Source: Devosia sp. | GTDB lineage: Bacteria; Pseudomonadota; Alphaproteobacteria; Rhizobiales; Devosiaceae | Assembly: GCF_028290625.1 (NCBI RefSeq) | Contig: NZ_JAQGJM010000023.1 | Span: 1 to 51,588, forward strand | Reading direction: 5' to 3' | DNA: 51,588 nucleotides | In this document: positions 41,952-49,973 of the stretch, one piece after another | Numbering within the stretch: position 1 is the first letter of the stretch | Layout: each line of letters begins with the position of its first letter | The notes under the pieces: model-generated | What the model was told of the DNA's origin: nothing | Seen by the model: only the letters and a program-made list of their open reading frames with translations | Databases searched by the model: none | Made by a program: the position numbers and the translations under genes

Positions 41952-41974
41952 CCAACTAACTATTTGGTTGGTTG
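41952..41974. promoter_or_regulatory. TetR operator candidate A (SDR side)
   Basis: CCAACTAAC (41952-41960) and GGTTGGTTG (41966-41974) form an imperfect inverted repeat. It is close to the reverse complement of the site at 42010-42028 and lies 75 bases before the SDR start. Confidence 0.65.
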
Positions 41975-42009
41975 TACAGCCGTGAGATAGTGAGCTGCAC
42001 AAGCGTTGT

Positions 42010-42028
42010 CAACCAACCAGTTAGTTGG
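42010..42028. promoter_or_regulatory. TetR operator candidate B (TetR side)
   Basis: CAACCAACCAGTTAGTTGG, an imperfect palindrome sharing both half-sites with candidate A, 10 bases before the TetR start codon. It overlaps the expected ribosome binding site and promoter, fitting autorepression. Confidence 0.65.
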
Positions 42029-42038
42029 AAAGTGAACT

Positions 42039-42593
42039 ATGGCCGGAGATGCCACCGAAACCCGCAAGAAACTGCTTGCTGCTGCGACGGAAGAATTCGC
42101 TGCGCGTGGCATTGCGGGCGCGCGCGTCGATCGCATCGCCGCCGAGGCGGGTGCCAATAAGTCTTTGATCTACAGCTATTTCGGCAGCAAGGACGGCCTG
42201 TTTGCGGCGGTCTACGATGCGCAAGTCGTGCTCACCATCGATGCGGTGCCATTCACCGCAGACGATCTGCCGGGTTATGCCGCGCGCCAGTTCGATCATC
42301 ACCGGCTGCACCCCACGGTGCAGCGGTTGACCACTTGGTCCCGGCTCGAGCGCGGCACCGATGCGTCGCCGATCGAAGCGATCGCCAGTTCCAACATTCG
42401 CAAGATTACGGCGATCGAGGCGGAGCAGGCTGCCGGCCGCCTGCCCACGCGGTTTTCAGCCTATGAGCTGCTCAGCATGGTGCTCGCGATTGCCAATATG
42501 TGGGCCACCGGTTCTCACCAGCCGCCCGGCGCCGCCGATATTGCGCGGCAGCGCCAAAGCATCATCGATGCGGTCAAGCTGCTGATCGGGTGA
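42039..42593 (+). CDS. TetR/AcrR family regulator
   Basis: A 184-residue regulator: helix-turn-helix IAGARVDRIAAEAGANKSLIYSYFGSKDGLFAAVYD (about 25-60), then a ligand-binding domain with a TetR_C-like start (PFTADDLPGYAARQFDHHRLHP, about 71-92). It is divergent from the SDR gene, with two shared operator-like sites, so it most likely represses the SDR and itself. Its stop abuts the stop of the convergent chpT gene. Confidence 0.92.
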   Translation: MAGDATETRKKLLAAATEEFAARGIAGARVDRIAAEAGANKSLIYSYFGSKDGLFAAVYDAQVVLTIDAVPFTADDLPGYAARQFDHHRLHPTVQRLTTWSRLERGTDASPIEAIASSNIRKITAIEAEQAAGRLPTRFSAYELLSMVLAIANMWATGSHQPPGAADIARQRQSIIDAVKLLIG

Positions 42594-43271
42594 TCAGGCG
42601 GCGACCGCCACGGGCTTCGGCACGGCGGTCAGGTAGAACATTTCGTTTTCGATGCCGATGGTGATGTCCATGTCAGTCATGCGCGCCAGCAGCCCGGTAT
42701 AGAATGGCTGGATGCCGCGGGCATCGACCGAGCCTTCGTCGGGCATGCCCGACAGCAGCCCGACGCAACCGGCGGGGATCAGCGTCTTCTGGCGCTTTTC
42801 CGGGTCGCTCTTGCTGGTGAATTCGAACTTCTCGCTGCCCGCGTCGCCGGTGATGCTGGCCGTTACCTGGCCGCCGCGCGGCACCGACATGGCGGCGATC
42901 AGCAGCATGTTCATGAACAGCTTGGCCTTGTGCTTGGGCATCAAGATCAGCGGCACGTTCCATTCCAGATCGGCTTTTTCGATCTCGAACAGGATGCGCG
43001 CCACGCGTTCGCATTCGCGCGTATCGATATCGGTGCCGGCCGTCGAGGAGGCTCCATAGGCCAGGCGGGCGAATTCGAGCTTGGCGCGGCTCTGCTTGGC
43101 GGCGCTGGCGATCAGGTCGCGCGCGCCTTCGCTCATGTCGCCCTGGCTGGGGTCGGCCAGAACTTCGAGCCCATTGCCGATCGCCCCGATCGGATTGATC
43201 AGGTCGTGACAGACCCGGGAGCACAACATGGCCGCGAGATCGGTTGCCTTGAGCTCGATGATATCGGCCAT
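42594..43271 (-). CDS. chpT: Histidine phosphotransferase ChpT
   Basis: A 225-residue protein matching ChpT, which passes phosphate from CckA to CtrA and CpdR. The phospho-acceptor His22 is in MLCSRVCHDLINPIGAIGNGLEVL (about 15-38), followed by the dimerisation helix (AARDLIASAAKQSRAKLEFARLAYG-like stretch, about 48-73). A degenerate HATPase-like domain follows (NVPLILMPKHKAKLFMNMLLIAAMSVPRGG, about 105-134). No ATP-binding G boxes remain, as expected for ChpT. ctrA itself lies at 50671-51372. Confidence 0.92.
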   Translation of the reverse strand: MADIIELKATDLAAMLCSRVCHDLINPIGAIGNGLEVLADPSQGDMSEGARDLIASAAKQSRAKLEFARLAYGASSTAGTDIDTRECERVARILFEIEKADLEWNVPLILMPKHKAKLFMNMLLIAAMSVPRGGQVTASITGDAGSEKFEFTSKSDPEKRQKTLIPAGCVGLLSGMPDEGSVDARGIQPFYTGLLARMTDMDITIGIENEMFYLTAVPKPVAVAA

Positions 43272-43412
43272 CTATGCAGTCTCCGTAAGAGCGCGCGCCG
43301 AGGAAGGCGCGGGAATCAGTGACACCGACATTAGAGCCTCATCGGTAAAAATAGACCTATTTTTCTGGCTGCGGGCAGTGATGCTCGCAAATTGGCGCGA
43401 GACTGCCCGGAG

Positions 43413-43898
43413 CTATTGCCGGACCAATACCTTGGACAGGGCAGGCCAGTTCGCTTCGGCCTTGGTCGCCGCCTCGGCGGGCGCCAGCAGGAAGGCTTCG
43501 CGGTTGCCGGCCGAATAGAACATATAGAGCCGCTCCTTGTAGACCGCGTAAATGCTCGGATCGGCATCGGAGACGAAGCCGCGCGCGACGCTCATGGCGC
43601 CATGCCCGCCGAATTGCGGGGCATAGATTTCGGGCGCGCTGGCGAACACATCGCGATTGGCGGCGGTGGCGAAATGCCAGACCACTCCGCTCCAGGAGAA
43701 TTCATAATCGCCGCGACCCAGCAGCGGCGCGGGCTCGGTGAAATAGGAGACCGGGTCCATGCCGTCGATGGCGACGCCGGTCAGTGGATCGGTGATGATC
43801 GTGGTGACGATCGACTGCGCCTGGGCCGGTCCAGCCATACTCAATAGCGGCAGAACAAAGGCAAGCATGGTTAAGATTTGTTTATAGATTTGCTTCAT
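43413..43898 (-). CDS. Exported YHS-domain protein
   Basis: A 161-residue exported protein: signal peptide about 1-28 (MLAFVLPLLSMAGPAQA), then a YHS-type domain. GVAIDGMDPVSYFTE (about 41-55) is the common start, followed by GRGDYEFSWSGVVWHFATAANRDVFASAPEIYAPQFGGHGA (about 61-101). These domains occur with metal-handling proteins, but the Cys/His metal ligands are sparse here. It is divergent from eipA with 95 bases between. Function unknown. Confidence 0.86.
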   Translation of the reverse strand: MKQIYKQILTMLAFVLPLLSMAGPAQAQSIVTTIITDPLTGVAIDGMDPVSYFTEPAPLLGRGDYEFSWSGVVWHFATAANRDVFASAPEIYAPQFGGHGAMSVARGFVSDADPSIYAVYKERLYMFYSAGNREAFLLAPAEAATKAEANWPALSKVLVRQ

Positions 43899-43993
43899 GA
43901 TTGCCAGCAGTGATCGGTGCGCGCGTCCCACACTTAAGCTACAATCCAAAGCTTAAGGTCCTCGTAACCACCGTGCTGCCCCGGAGGACAATC

Positions 43994-44563
43994 ATGTTCA
44001 AGCGCTTCGCTCTCGTTCTTGCCGTGCTGACGGCGATCCTCGCTCCGGCGCCCGCTGCCTTTGCCCAGGGATCGCTCGGCGATACCTATTCGGGCGAGGA
44101 ACTGGTCAATACCGGTAGCGCCTTTTTCGGTTCGGTGGCGCAGGGCCTGGCCTCGCTGATCGAACGCGCGGTGAGCCAGTTCGGCCTCCCTAATGGCTAT
44201 GTGCTGGGCGAGGATGCCGGCGGCGCGCTGTTCGCCGGCGCCCGTTACGGCCAAGGCACGCTCTACACCCGCAATGCTGGCGAGATCCCGGTGTTCTGGC
44301 AGGGCCCAAGCCTCGGCTTCGATGTTGGCGGCGATGGCTCCAAATCGATGATGCTGGTCTACAACCTCTCCCAGATTCAGGAAATCTACGGTCGTTTTGC
44401 CGGCGTCGATGGCTCCGCCTATATCATCGGCGGGCTGGGCATGACGGTGATCAAGAACCGCAATATTGTGCTGGTGCCGATCCGCTCGGGTGTCGGCGCG
44501 CGGCTGGGCTTTAATGTCGGCTATCTCAAATTCACCGCCGAGCCGACCTGGAACCCCTTCTGA
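43994..44563 (+). CDS. eipA: Envelope integrity protein EipA (DUF1134)
   Basis: A 189-residue exported protein of the DUF1134 family. Signal peptide about 1-25 (FALVLAVLTAILAPAPAAFA), then TYSGEELVNTGSAFFGSVAQGLASLIERAV (about 31-60), RYGQGTLYTRNAGEIPVFWQGPSLGFDVGGDGSKSMMLVYNL (about 88-129) and the end GARLGFNVGYLKFTAEPTWNPF. In Brucella, EipA is periplasmic, folds as a small beta-barrel and is needed for envelope integrity. CGGAGGA precedes the ATG by six bases. Confidence 0.9.
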   Translation: MFKRFALVLAVLTAILAPAPAAFAQGSLGDTYSGEELVNTGSAFFGSVAQGLASLIERAVSQFGLPNGYVLGEDAGGALFAGARYGQGTLYTRNAGEIPVFWQGPSLGFDVGGDGSKSMMLVYNLSQIQEIYGRFAGVDGSAYIIGGLGMTVIKNRNIVLVPIRSGVGARLGFNVGYLKFTAEPTWNPF

Positions 44564-44753
44564 GGGACGAAAACTACAACAATTGATCGTAAAAACGCAG
44601 TAGCCGGGGCCCAGCGTCCCAGCGCTATCGTGACTGGCCCGCGCAAACGCGTTAGGAATGTTGGTGGGTTGAGGATGGCGGATTTGCGCCATTGCTGCCA
44701 GATAGGGTTTACCCGCAAGGCTTTGGCGGCAGGGCGGTTCCGGAGTTCGGTCG

Positions 44754-45704
44754 ATGGGCATCGAGAACATCATGTATTTCGCGCTCGGCCTGCTCGCTGC
44801 GGGCCTGTTGGCGCTGATCATCATGCCCGCGGTGTGGCGACGCGCCGTGCGCCTGACCAAGCGTCGCATCGAGGCTGCCACCCCCATCACCATGGCCGAG
44901 TTCCGCGCCGACAAGGACCAGTTGCGCGCCGAGTTCGCGCTCAGCACCCGCAAGCTGGAAATGACCATCGACACGCTGCGCAAGCGGATGGCCGACCAGA
45001 TTACCGATGTCGACCGCAAGCGTGCTGATCTGGGGGCGCTCAAGGCCGAACGCGACCAGCACGGCGTCGTGGTCACCGAGCTGGAGGCCCGCGAAGCCGA
45101 GATCCGTGCCCGCCTGGCGGAACTGGAGCGCGACAATACCGATCTGGCGCAGCGCCTGCGCATGCGCGAGCGCGAACTATCGGTTCGCAACGAAGAACTT
45201 GAGACCATGCGCAGCGGCGTCGGCTCCAAGAAAGCCAGTGCCGATAGCCTCGTCGCCGCCGAAGCGCGTCTCGCCAGCGCAGAAAACCGCCTCAACGCCA
45301 TTCTGGCCGAAACCGGCGAGGCAGTGGAGAAAGCGGGGGGGCAGCCCAGCCAGTTGCTGGCCGACAAGCTCAACCTCGACGATGAACTCGAAGTTCTGCG
45401 CACCAAGGTGGCGGGCGTCGAGACGACATTGCTGGCCGATTGGGACACCGATCGCATGGATGAAGCCAAGCTACGCGACCGGCTGAACGACATCGCTGCC
45501 AGTGTCAGCCGCCTGGTCTATGCCAGCGAAAGCGAAAAGCCGGTGGTGGCGGGCCCCGAGGAAAGCCTGTTCGACCGCGTGCAGCGCTTTGCCGCCGATG
45601 GCAAAACCACCGAGGAACTGCCCAAGCCGCCCCCGCCGGGCAAACGCAAAGGCGGTAGCGTCACCGACCGCATGGCCGCGCTGCGCGAAATCCAGGGCCG
45701 CTAA
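44754..45704 (+). CDS. Membrane-anchored coiled-coil protein, unknown function
   Basis: A 316-residue protein with one N-terminal helix (IMYFALGLLAAGLLALIIMPAVW, about 6-28), a basic patch RRAVRLTKRRIEAATPITMAEFRADKDQLRAEFA (about 29-62) and a long charged coiled coil (about 50-255, Leu/Glu/Arg heptads), then a Pro-rich basic tail. No enzymatic motif. Such architecture suits a scaffold at the inner membrane. The 190-base gap before it shows no clear element. The dispersed palindromic repeat lies just after its stop. Confidence 0.8.
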   Translation: MGIENIMYFALGLLAAGLLALIIMPAVWRRAVRLTKRRIEAATPITMAEFRADKDQLRAEFALSTRKLEMTIDTLRKRMADQITDVDRKRADLGALKAERDQHGVVVTELEAREAEIRARLAELERDNTDLAQRLRMRERELSVRNEELETMRSGVGSKKASADSLVAAEARLASAENRLNAILAETGEAVEKAGGQPSQLLADKLNLDDELEVLRTKVAGVETTLLADWDTDRMDEAKLRDRLNDIAASVSRLVYASESEKPVVAGPEESLFDRVQRFAADGKTTEELPKPPPPGKRKGGSVTDRMAALREIQGR

Positions 45705-45729
45705 GGCGTTCCGATCTGGCCCGAACCCT

Positions 45730-45832
45730 CCCACCCACCGACCTTCCCGCGGACTTGATCCGCGGGCCGCTATCAGCGTGGCACAAGCGGCCAATGGCCC
45801 GCGGGTCAAGCCCGCGGGAAGAACAGTGGGTG
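45730..45832. repeat. Dispersed palindromic repeat copy 2 (composite)
   Basis: The outer left arm repeats the arm of copy 1 for at least 23 bases (45730-45752). Inside are a CCGCGG-ACTTGAT-CCGCGG hairpin, a GGCCGC/GCGGCC pair, and a CCCGCGGG-TCAAG-type hairpin near 45800-45818. It is a mosaic version of the copy at 40513-40563, between the convergent coiled-coil and DUF-like genes. Confidence 0.8.
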
Positions 45833-45861
45833 AAAAGCTAGACCGCCATACGACGCGCAGC

Positions 45862-46221
45862 CTATGGCGCGGCCGCCCCGATCACCACGGTGCGGGTCAA
45901 CTCGCCAGTCTTCTGGTCGAACAGCGCCAGCGTCACCACGCCCCCAATCCGGTAGGTCACGTTGACCGTGCCATCCGCCACTACCGCCGAAATCACCTCA
46001 GCTCCAGCCGGCGTGCTGATGCTCGCTGCAACCTCAGGCGGCGGGCTATCGCGCATTACGCGATAGACAAGCGCGAAACCAATCGCGATAAAGCCCAGCA
46101 ACAGGATGCCGATCGATATTGCGAACGAGCGGCGCGCCTTTTTCAGGATGGCCTTCGCTTCGGGCGATAGTGGTACATCCGCGTCTGGCCCGTTTGGCCC
46201 GGAATTTTGAGGATCGCTCAT
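45862..46221 (-). CDS. Small single-pass membrane protein, hypothetical
   Basis: A 119-residue protein: acidic cytoplasmic N-terminus (about 1-30, with PLSPEAKAILKKARRSFA), one helix (ISIGILLLGFIAIGFALVYRV, about 35-55), and a small periplasmic domain (about 60-119) with VISAVVADGTVNVTYRIGGVVTLALFDQKTGEL. This pattern recurs in Hyphomicrobiales hypotheticals next to rluD. Its ATG (46221-46219) overlaps the rluD ATG on the other strand, so the two genes share the start-codon bases. Confidence 0.8.
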   Translation of the reverse strand: MSDPQNSGPNGPDADVPLSPEAKAILKKARRSFAISIGILLLGFIAIGFALVYRVMRDSPPPEVAASISTPAGAEVISAVVADGTVNVTYRIGGVVTLALFDQKTGELTRTVVIGAAAP

Positions 46222-47248
46222 GCAGGACCTACCCATTGAGGAAATCGATGGTGATGAAGTCGAAGTCGTCGTCGATGCCGAACAGGCCGGCGGGCGGCTC
46301 GATGCCGTCCTGGCCAAGGCCCACGACGTTCTCAGCCGCAGCCGCCTCAAGGACTTGATCCTCACCGGCGCCGTGGCCATTGACGGTGAAACCGTCAGCG
46401 AGCCCAAATATCGCGTCAAGGCCGGCGAGACAATCACTCTTATCGCGCCGCCCCCAGAAGATGCCGAGCCCCAGGGCGAGGATATTCCGCTCGATATCCT
46501 GTACGAGGACGACCAGCTCATCGTCCTCAATAAGCCGGTCGGCATGGTGGTCCATCCCGCCCCCGGCAGCCCGAACGGCACGCTGGTCAATGCGCTGATC
46601 TTCCATTGCGGCGCCAGCCTGCAGGGTATCGGCGGCGTCAAGCGCCCCGGGATCGTGCATCGCCTCGACCGAGACACTTCCGGCGTCATGGTGGCAGCAA
46701 AGACCGACCTAGCCCATCAGCACCTGTCCTCCCAGTTCGCCGATCACGGCCGCACCGGACCATTGCACCGCGCCTATATCGCCTTCGTCTGGGGCACGAC
46801 CGAAACCGGCAAGGGCACCATCCAGGCCCCGCTTGGCCGCGACCAGAACAATCGCCTCAAGCAGACCGTGCGCAAGGACGGTCGCGAGGCCATCACCCAT
46901 TACGCCGTGGAAGCGCGCTTCGGCGGCGAGGGCTGGGATATCACCCGCATCCAGTGCCAGCTCGAAACCGGCCGCACGCATCAGATCCGCGTTCACATGG
47001 CCTATATCGGCCACCCGCTGGTCTCTGACCTGGTCTATGCCCCTGGCTACGCCACCAAAATCAACCGCCTGCCTCCCGAAGTCGCCGGCCCGATCGTGGC
47101 GCTGGGCCGCCAGGCACTGCACGCCGCCGAACTCGGCTTCGAGCACCCGACGACAGGCGAGGAAATGATGTTCGAAGCCCCATTGCCGCCCGACCTGGAG
47201 GCGCTTGAGGAGGCACTGGAGGATTTCGACAAGGCGTTTGCGCGATAG
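46220..47248 (+). CDS. rluD: 23S rRNA pseudouridine synthase (RluD family)
   Basis: A 342-residue enzyme of the RluA/RluD group: S4 RNA-binding domain (about 15-75, with GGRLDAVLAKAHDVLSRSRLKDLI), then the synthase domain with ILYEDDQLIVLNKPVGMVVHP (about 92-112), the catalytic Asp in GIVHRLDRDTSGVMVAAKT (about 146-164), and the RTHQIRVHMAYIGHPLVSD motif (about 253-271). RluD modifies helix 69 of 23S rRNA (positions 1911/1915/1917). GAGGA lies seven bases before ATG 46220, inside the divergent gene. Followed by a large palindrome. Confidence 0.92.
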   Translation: MQDLPIEEIDGDEVEVVVDAEQAGGRLDAVLAKAHDVLSRSRLKDLILTGAVAIDGETVSEPKYRVKAGETITLIAPPPEDAEPQGEDIPLDILYEDDQLIVLNKPVGMVVHPAPGSPNGTLVNALIFHCGASLQGIGGVKRPGIVHRLDRDTSGVMVAAKTDLAHQHLSSQFADHGRTGPLHRAYIAFVWGTTETGKGTIQAPLGRDQNNRLKQTVRKDGREAITHYAVEARFGGEGWDITRIQCQLETGRTHQIRVHMAYIGHPLVSDLVYAPGYATKINRLPPEVAGPIVALGRQALHAAELGFEHPTTGEEMMFEAPLPPDLEALEEALEDFDKAFAR

Positions 47249-47254
47249 ATTGTG

Positions 47255-47384
47255 CCACGCCCTCGTGGTTCGAGGGTCGCTACGCTCCCGCCTCACCATG
47301 AGGACTACTGAACTATTGCGACTACCCAGTAGCCCTCATGGTGAGGTGCGAGTTCTTCACGAGCCTCGAACCACGAGGGTGTGG
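47255..47384. repeat. 130-bp nested palindromic repeat element between rluD and rpoH
   Basis: Outer arms CCACGCCCTCGTGGTTCGAG (47255-47274) and its near-complement ending CGAGGGTGTGG (47364-47384). Inner arms CCTCACCATGAGG (47291-47303) and CCTCATGGTGAGG (47333-47345). Innermost CTACTG/CAGTAG. This is a multi-arm inverted-repeat element of the kind scattered in Hyphomicrobiales genomes; it lies about 160 bases before the rpoH start. Confidence 0.85.
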
Positions 47385-47543
47385 AACCTTATCCGATTTG
47401 TAACGTTTGTTGAGGTTCGGCAGCCCTTACAATTGCCGGATTGCTGCCTACATATAGGTCCGTTTCGTCCCCTGTGCCGCTCTCGGACAGGCGCGAAACA
47501 TTCCGCCCGCGGAATGCGGGGGAGCCAGAAAGGGGTGCGTTTA

Positions 47544-48428
47544 ATGGCCCAGACTAATCTACCCGTCCTATCCGCCGAAGGCGGGCTCAGCCGCTATCTC
47601 CAGGAAATCCGCAAGTTCCCGATGTTGGAGCCGGATGAAGAATTCATGCTGGCCAAGCGCTACAAGGAGCACGCCGATCCGGGCGCTGCCCAGCGCCTGA
47701 TCACGTCTCATCTCCGCCTCGTGGCAAAAATTGCCATGGGCTATCGCGGCTATGGCCTGCCCATTTCCGAAGTCATTTCGGAAGGCAATGTGGGCCTGAT
47801 GCACGCCGTCAAACGCTTCGAGCCCGATAAGGGCTTCCGCCTCGCCACCTATGCGATGTGGTGGATCCGCGCTGCGATCCAGGAATATGTCCTGCGCTCG
47901 TGGTCGCTGGTCAAGATCGGCACCACCGCCGCGCAAAAGCGCCTGTTCTTCAACCTGCGTAAGGTGAAGGGTCAGATCGCCGCGCTCGATGATGGCAATC
48001 TGCATCCGGACCAGATCGCGCAGATCGCCACCACGCTCAACGTGACGGCCGAGGAAGTCGTGTCGATGAACGCCCGTCTGTCGGGCGATGCCTCGCTCAA
48101 CTCGCCGATGCGCGCCGACGAAGGCTCGTCCGAATGGCAGGATTGGCTGGTTGACGATACGCCGAGCGCCGAAACGCGCCTGGGCGACAGCGAAGAATAC
48201 AATGAGCGCATGGGGCTGCTGAACGGCGCTATGGAAGTGCTCAACGAACGCGAACGCGCGATCTTCCAGGCTCGCCGCCTGCAGGATAATCCGTCGACGC
48301 TCGAAGAGCTGGCCCAGCAATACGACGTCAGCCGCGAGCGTATCCGCCAGATCGAGGTGCGCGCCTTCGAAAAGGTGCAGGACGCCGTCAAGGACGCTGC
48401 CCGCCACCAGGCCGGCGCCGACGCCTAA
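47544..48428 (+). CDS. rpoH: RNA polymerase sigma-32 factor
   Basis: A 294-residue heat-shock sigma factor. LSRYLQEIRKFPMLEPDEEFMLAKRY (about 13-38) is region 1.2; region 2 follows with NVGLMHAVKRFEPDKGFRLATYAMWWIRAAIQEYVLRSWSLVK. The diagnostic RpoH box QKRLFFNLRKVK is at about 132-143, and region 4.2 is EELAQQYDVSRERIRQIEVRAFEKVQ (about 252-277). AAAGGGG precedes ATG 47544 by eight bases. The 295-base upstream gap holds the palindrome and the promoter. A strong terminator follows. It directs transcription of chaperone and protease genes after heat or envelope stress. Confidence 0.96.
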   Translation: MAQTNLPVLSAEGGLSRYLQEIRKFPMLEPDEEFMLAKRYKEHADPGAAQRLITSHLRLVAKIAMGYRGYGLPISEVISEGNVGLMHAVKRFEPDKGFRLATYAMWWIRAAIQEYVLRSWSLVKIGTTAAQKRLFFNLRKVKGQIAALDDGNLHPDQIAQIATTLNVTAEEVVSMNARLSGDASLNSPMRADEGSSEWQDWLVDDTPSAETRLGDSEEYNERMGLLNGAMEVLNERERAIFQARRLQDNPSTLEELAQQYDVSRERIRQIEVRAFEKVQDAVKDAARHQAGADA

Positions 48429-48449
48429 GCGATCCAGCCACAGAATGCG

Positions 48450-48478
48450 AAAGGCCGCCCCAAGGGGCGGCCTTTTTT
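48450..48478. terminator. Rho-independent terminator of rpoH (bidirectional)
   Basis: AAAGGCCGCCCC (48450-48461) pairs with GGGGCGGCCTTT around AA and is followed by TTTTTT. The A-run before it lets it serve the convergent DGPF gene as well. Confidence 0.93.
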
Positions 48479-48495
48479 GTTCGCGCGGGCATGCG

Positions 48496-48924
48496 TTAGC
48501 GCGTGATCGGCTTCTCATTGGCATCGCGCCAGGCCTGTTCCGCCTCCAGATGCTCCTTGGTGACGCTGTCGGCTGGGAAATCGAAGGCCTCGAACACCAG
48601 GCGCAACTCCACCTCCTCGCCCTCCGCCAGGGGGATGCGCTTGCACCATTCGAGGGCTTCGGACTTATCCTTGACCTGGATCAGCCAGAAGCCCGCCAGC
48701 AGCTCCTTGGTTTCGGCGAAGGGGCCGTCGGTGACGATGACCTTGCCGTCTTCCAGCTTGATGCGGGCGCCTTTGGAGGAGGCCTGCAGGCCATCGCCGG
48801 CCAGCAGGATACCGGCGTCGATCAGGGCCTCGTTATAGCGCCCCATCGCGGCGATTAGTTCGGACGGCGGCATAATGCCGGCTTCGCTTTCGCGCGAGGC
48901 TTTGACGAGGATCATGAAGCGCAT
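48496..48924 (-). CDS. DGPF/YCII-related protein
   Basis: A 142-residue protein of the YCII-related (DGPF) family. MRFMILVKASRESEAGIMP (about 1-19), then the active-site-like LEDGKVIVTDGPFAETKELLAGFWLI (about 57-82, containing DGPF) and a helical tail with ELRLVFEAFDF. In many bacteria such proteins are encoded beside ECF42 sigma factors and are their regulon members. Here the ECF42 gene is at 39178-40455, so the pair is split. Convergent with rpoH, and 23 bases downstream of the hydrolase gene on the same strand, so possibly co-transcribed with it. Confidence 0.92.
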   Translation of the reverse strand: MRFMILVKASRESEAGIMPPSELIAAMGRYNEALIDAGILLAGDGLQASSKGARIKLEDGKVIVTDGPFAETKELLAGFWLIQVKDKSEALEWCKRIPLAEGEEVELRLVFEAFDFPADSVTKEHLEAEQAWRDANEKPITR

Positions 48925-48947
48925 GGCGCTGTCTCCTGAGGCTGGGG

Positions 48948-49802
48948 TTACATGCCCATGAAGGATTTCGGCGTTTCACCCTGCAGGAACGGCTCGATGA
49001 AAGCATGGAGCAGTTCGGGCTGGTTGATGACGGCAGTATGGGCCGTCGCGGGCAGGATGGCGAGGCGGGAAGCGGCCAAGGGCGCGCCCATGTCGCCCAT
49101 CACGCCACCCCCGAGCAGTTTGAAGAACGCCACTTCATGCTCAAGGGTGATGACGTCGCTATCGCCAGCAATGACCAGCACCGGGCTCTTGATCGTCTTG
49201 ACGCCGGCTTCCCAGGCCAGCGGCTCGTGTTCGAGCGCGATCATCTTGTCGACGAAGGCAGGAAAACCGTCCGGATTGACCGCCAGCTTTTTCCAGGCGT
49301 CTTCCATCGGCGTGCCGATGAACATTTCCGGCTTCATTTGCGGGATGAAGGCGGTGTAGGCCGGCTGCATGCCTGAAATGTCGTAGCCGGCCGAGGCGCT
49401 GACCAGCTGGTCGACCTTTTCGGGATGGCGGATGGTCAGCTGGATGGCGGCACCAGCGCCCATGGAATAGCCGAAGATATCGGCTTTGGGGATATCGAGG
49501 GCGTCCATCAGCCCGGCGACGTCATCGGCCAGGTTTTCATAGGTGATGGGGCGATCGATATCCTCGGTGCGGCCATGGCCCTGGAATTCCATGGCGATGA
49601 CCTTGTGGGTCTTGGCCAGCATAGGGATGATCGCACCCATATCGGGAATGGTCATATAGGCGCCGGGCAGCACGACCAGGGGATCGCCCTCGCCGCTGAT
49701 CTCGTAATAGATGTTCATGCCATTGACCGGGACGGTTTCGGCATGGGCGGCGGTGACGGCCAGCATGCTGGCGACGACGAGCGGGGCAAAGAGCTTGCGC
49801 AT
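48948..49802 (-). CDS. Exported alpha/beta hydrolase
   Basis: A 284-residue alpha/beta-hydrolase-fold protein with a signal peptide (KLFAPLVVASMLAVTAAHA, about 3-21). Oxyanion region VVLPGAYMTIPDMG (about 43-56), nucleophile Ser in IFGYSMGAGAAIQL (about 109-122), acid in VIAGDSDVI (about 210-218) and His in LPATAHTAVINQPEL (about 250-264). The GHG in FQGHGRTED is typical of esterases/lactonases of this fold. It probably cleaves an ester or lactone in the periplasm; the substrate is unknown. Followed by the DGPF gene. Confidence 0.92.
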   Translation of the reverse strand: MRKLFAPLVVASMLAVTAAHAETVPVNGMNIYYEISGEGDPLVVLPGAYMTIPDMGAIIPMLAKTHKVIAMEFQGHGRTEDIDRPITYENLADDVAGLMDALDIPKADIFGYSMGAGAAIQLTIRHPEKVDQLVSASAGYDISGMQPAYTAFIPQMKPEMFIGTPMEDAWKKLAVNPDGFPAFVDKMIALEHEPLAWEAGVKTIKSPVLVIAGDSDVITLEHEVAFFKLLGGGVMGDMGAPLAASRLAILPATAHTAVINQPELLHAFIEPFLQGETPKSFMGM

Positions 49803-49973
49803 GGCGGTTTCCTCGGTGGCGGCGCCAGTCTGTCCGGCGCTTCTGCTGACACAACGAATGAGGCGGGGCAGTTTCGACAGGGCACCGAAAAGAAACTTTC
49901 CAGATTAGAAACCCGTCAGCTTTGGTTCATCCGGCATGGCTTATTTGGCGCATCGAAAACCGGAGGGACTTTC

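Noticed and set aside
43934..45493. Long antisense frame over eipA and the coiled-coil gene (Ser/Arg-rich)
   Set aside because: Codon-bias shadow; composition is nearly only Ser, Arg, Ala and Leu, and both sense genes are well supported.
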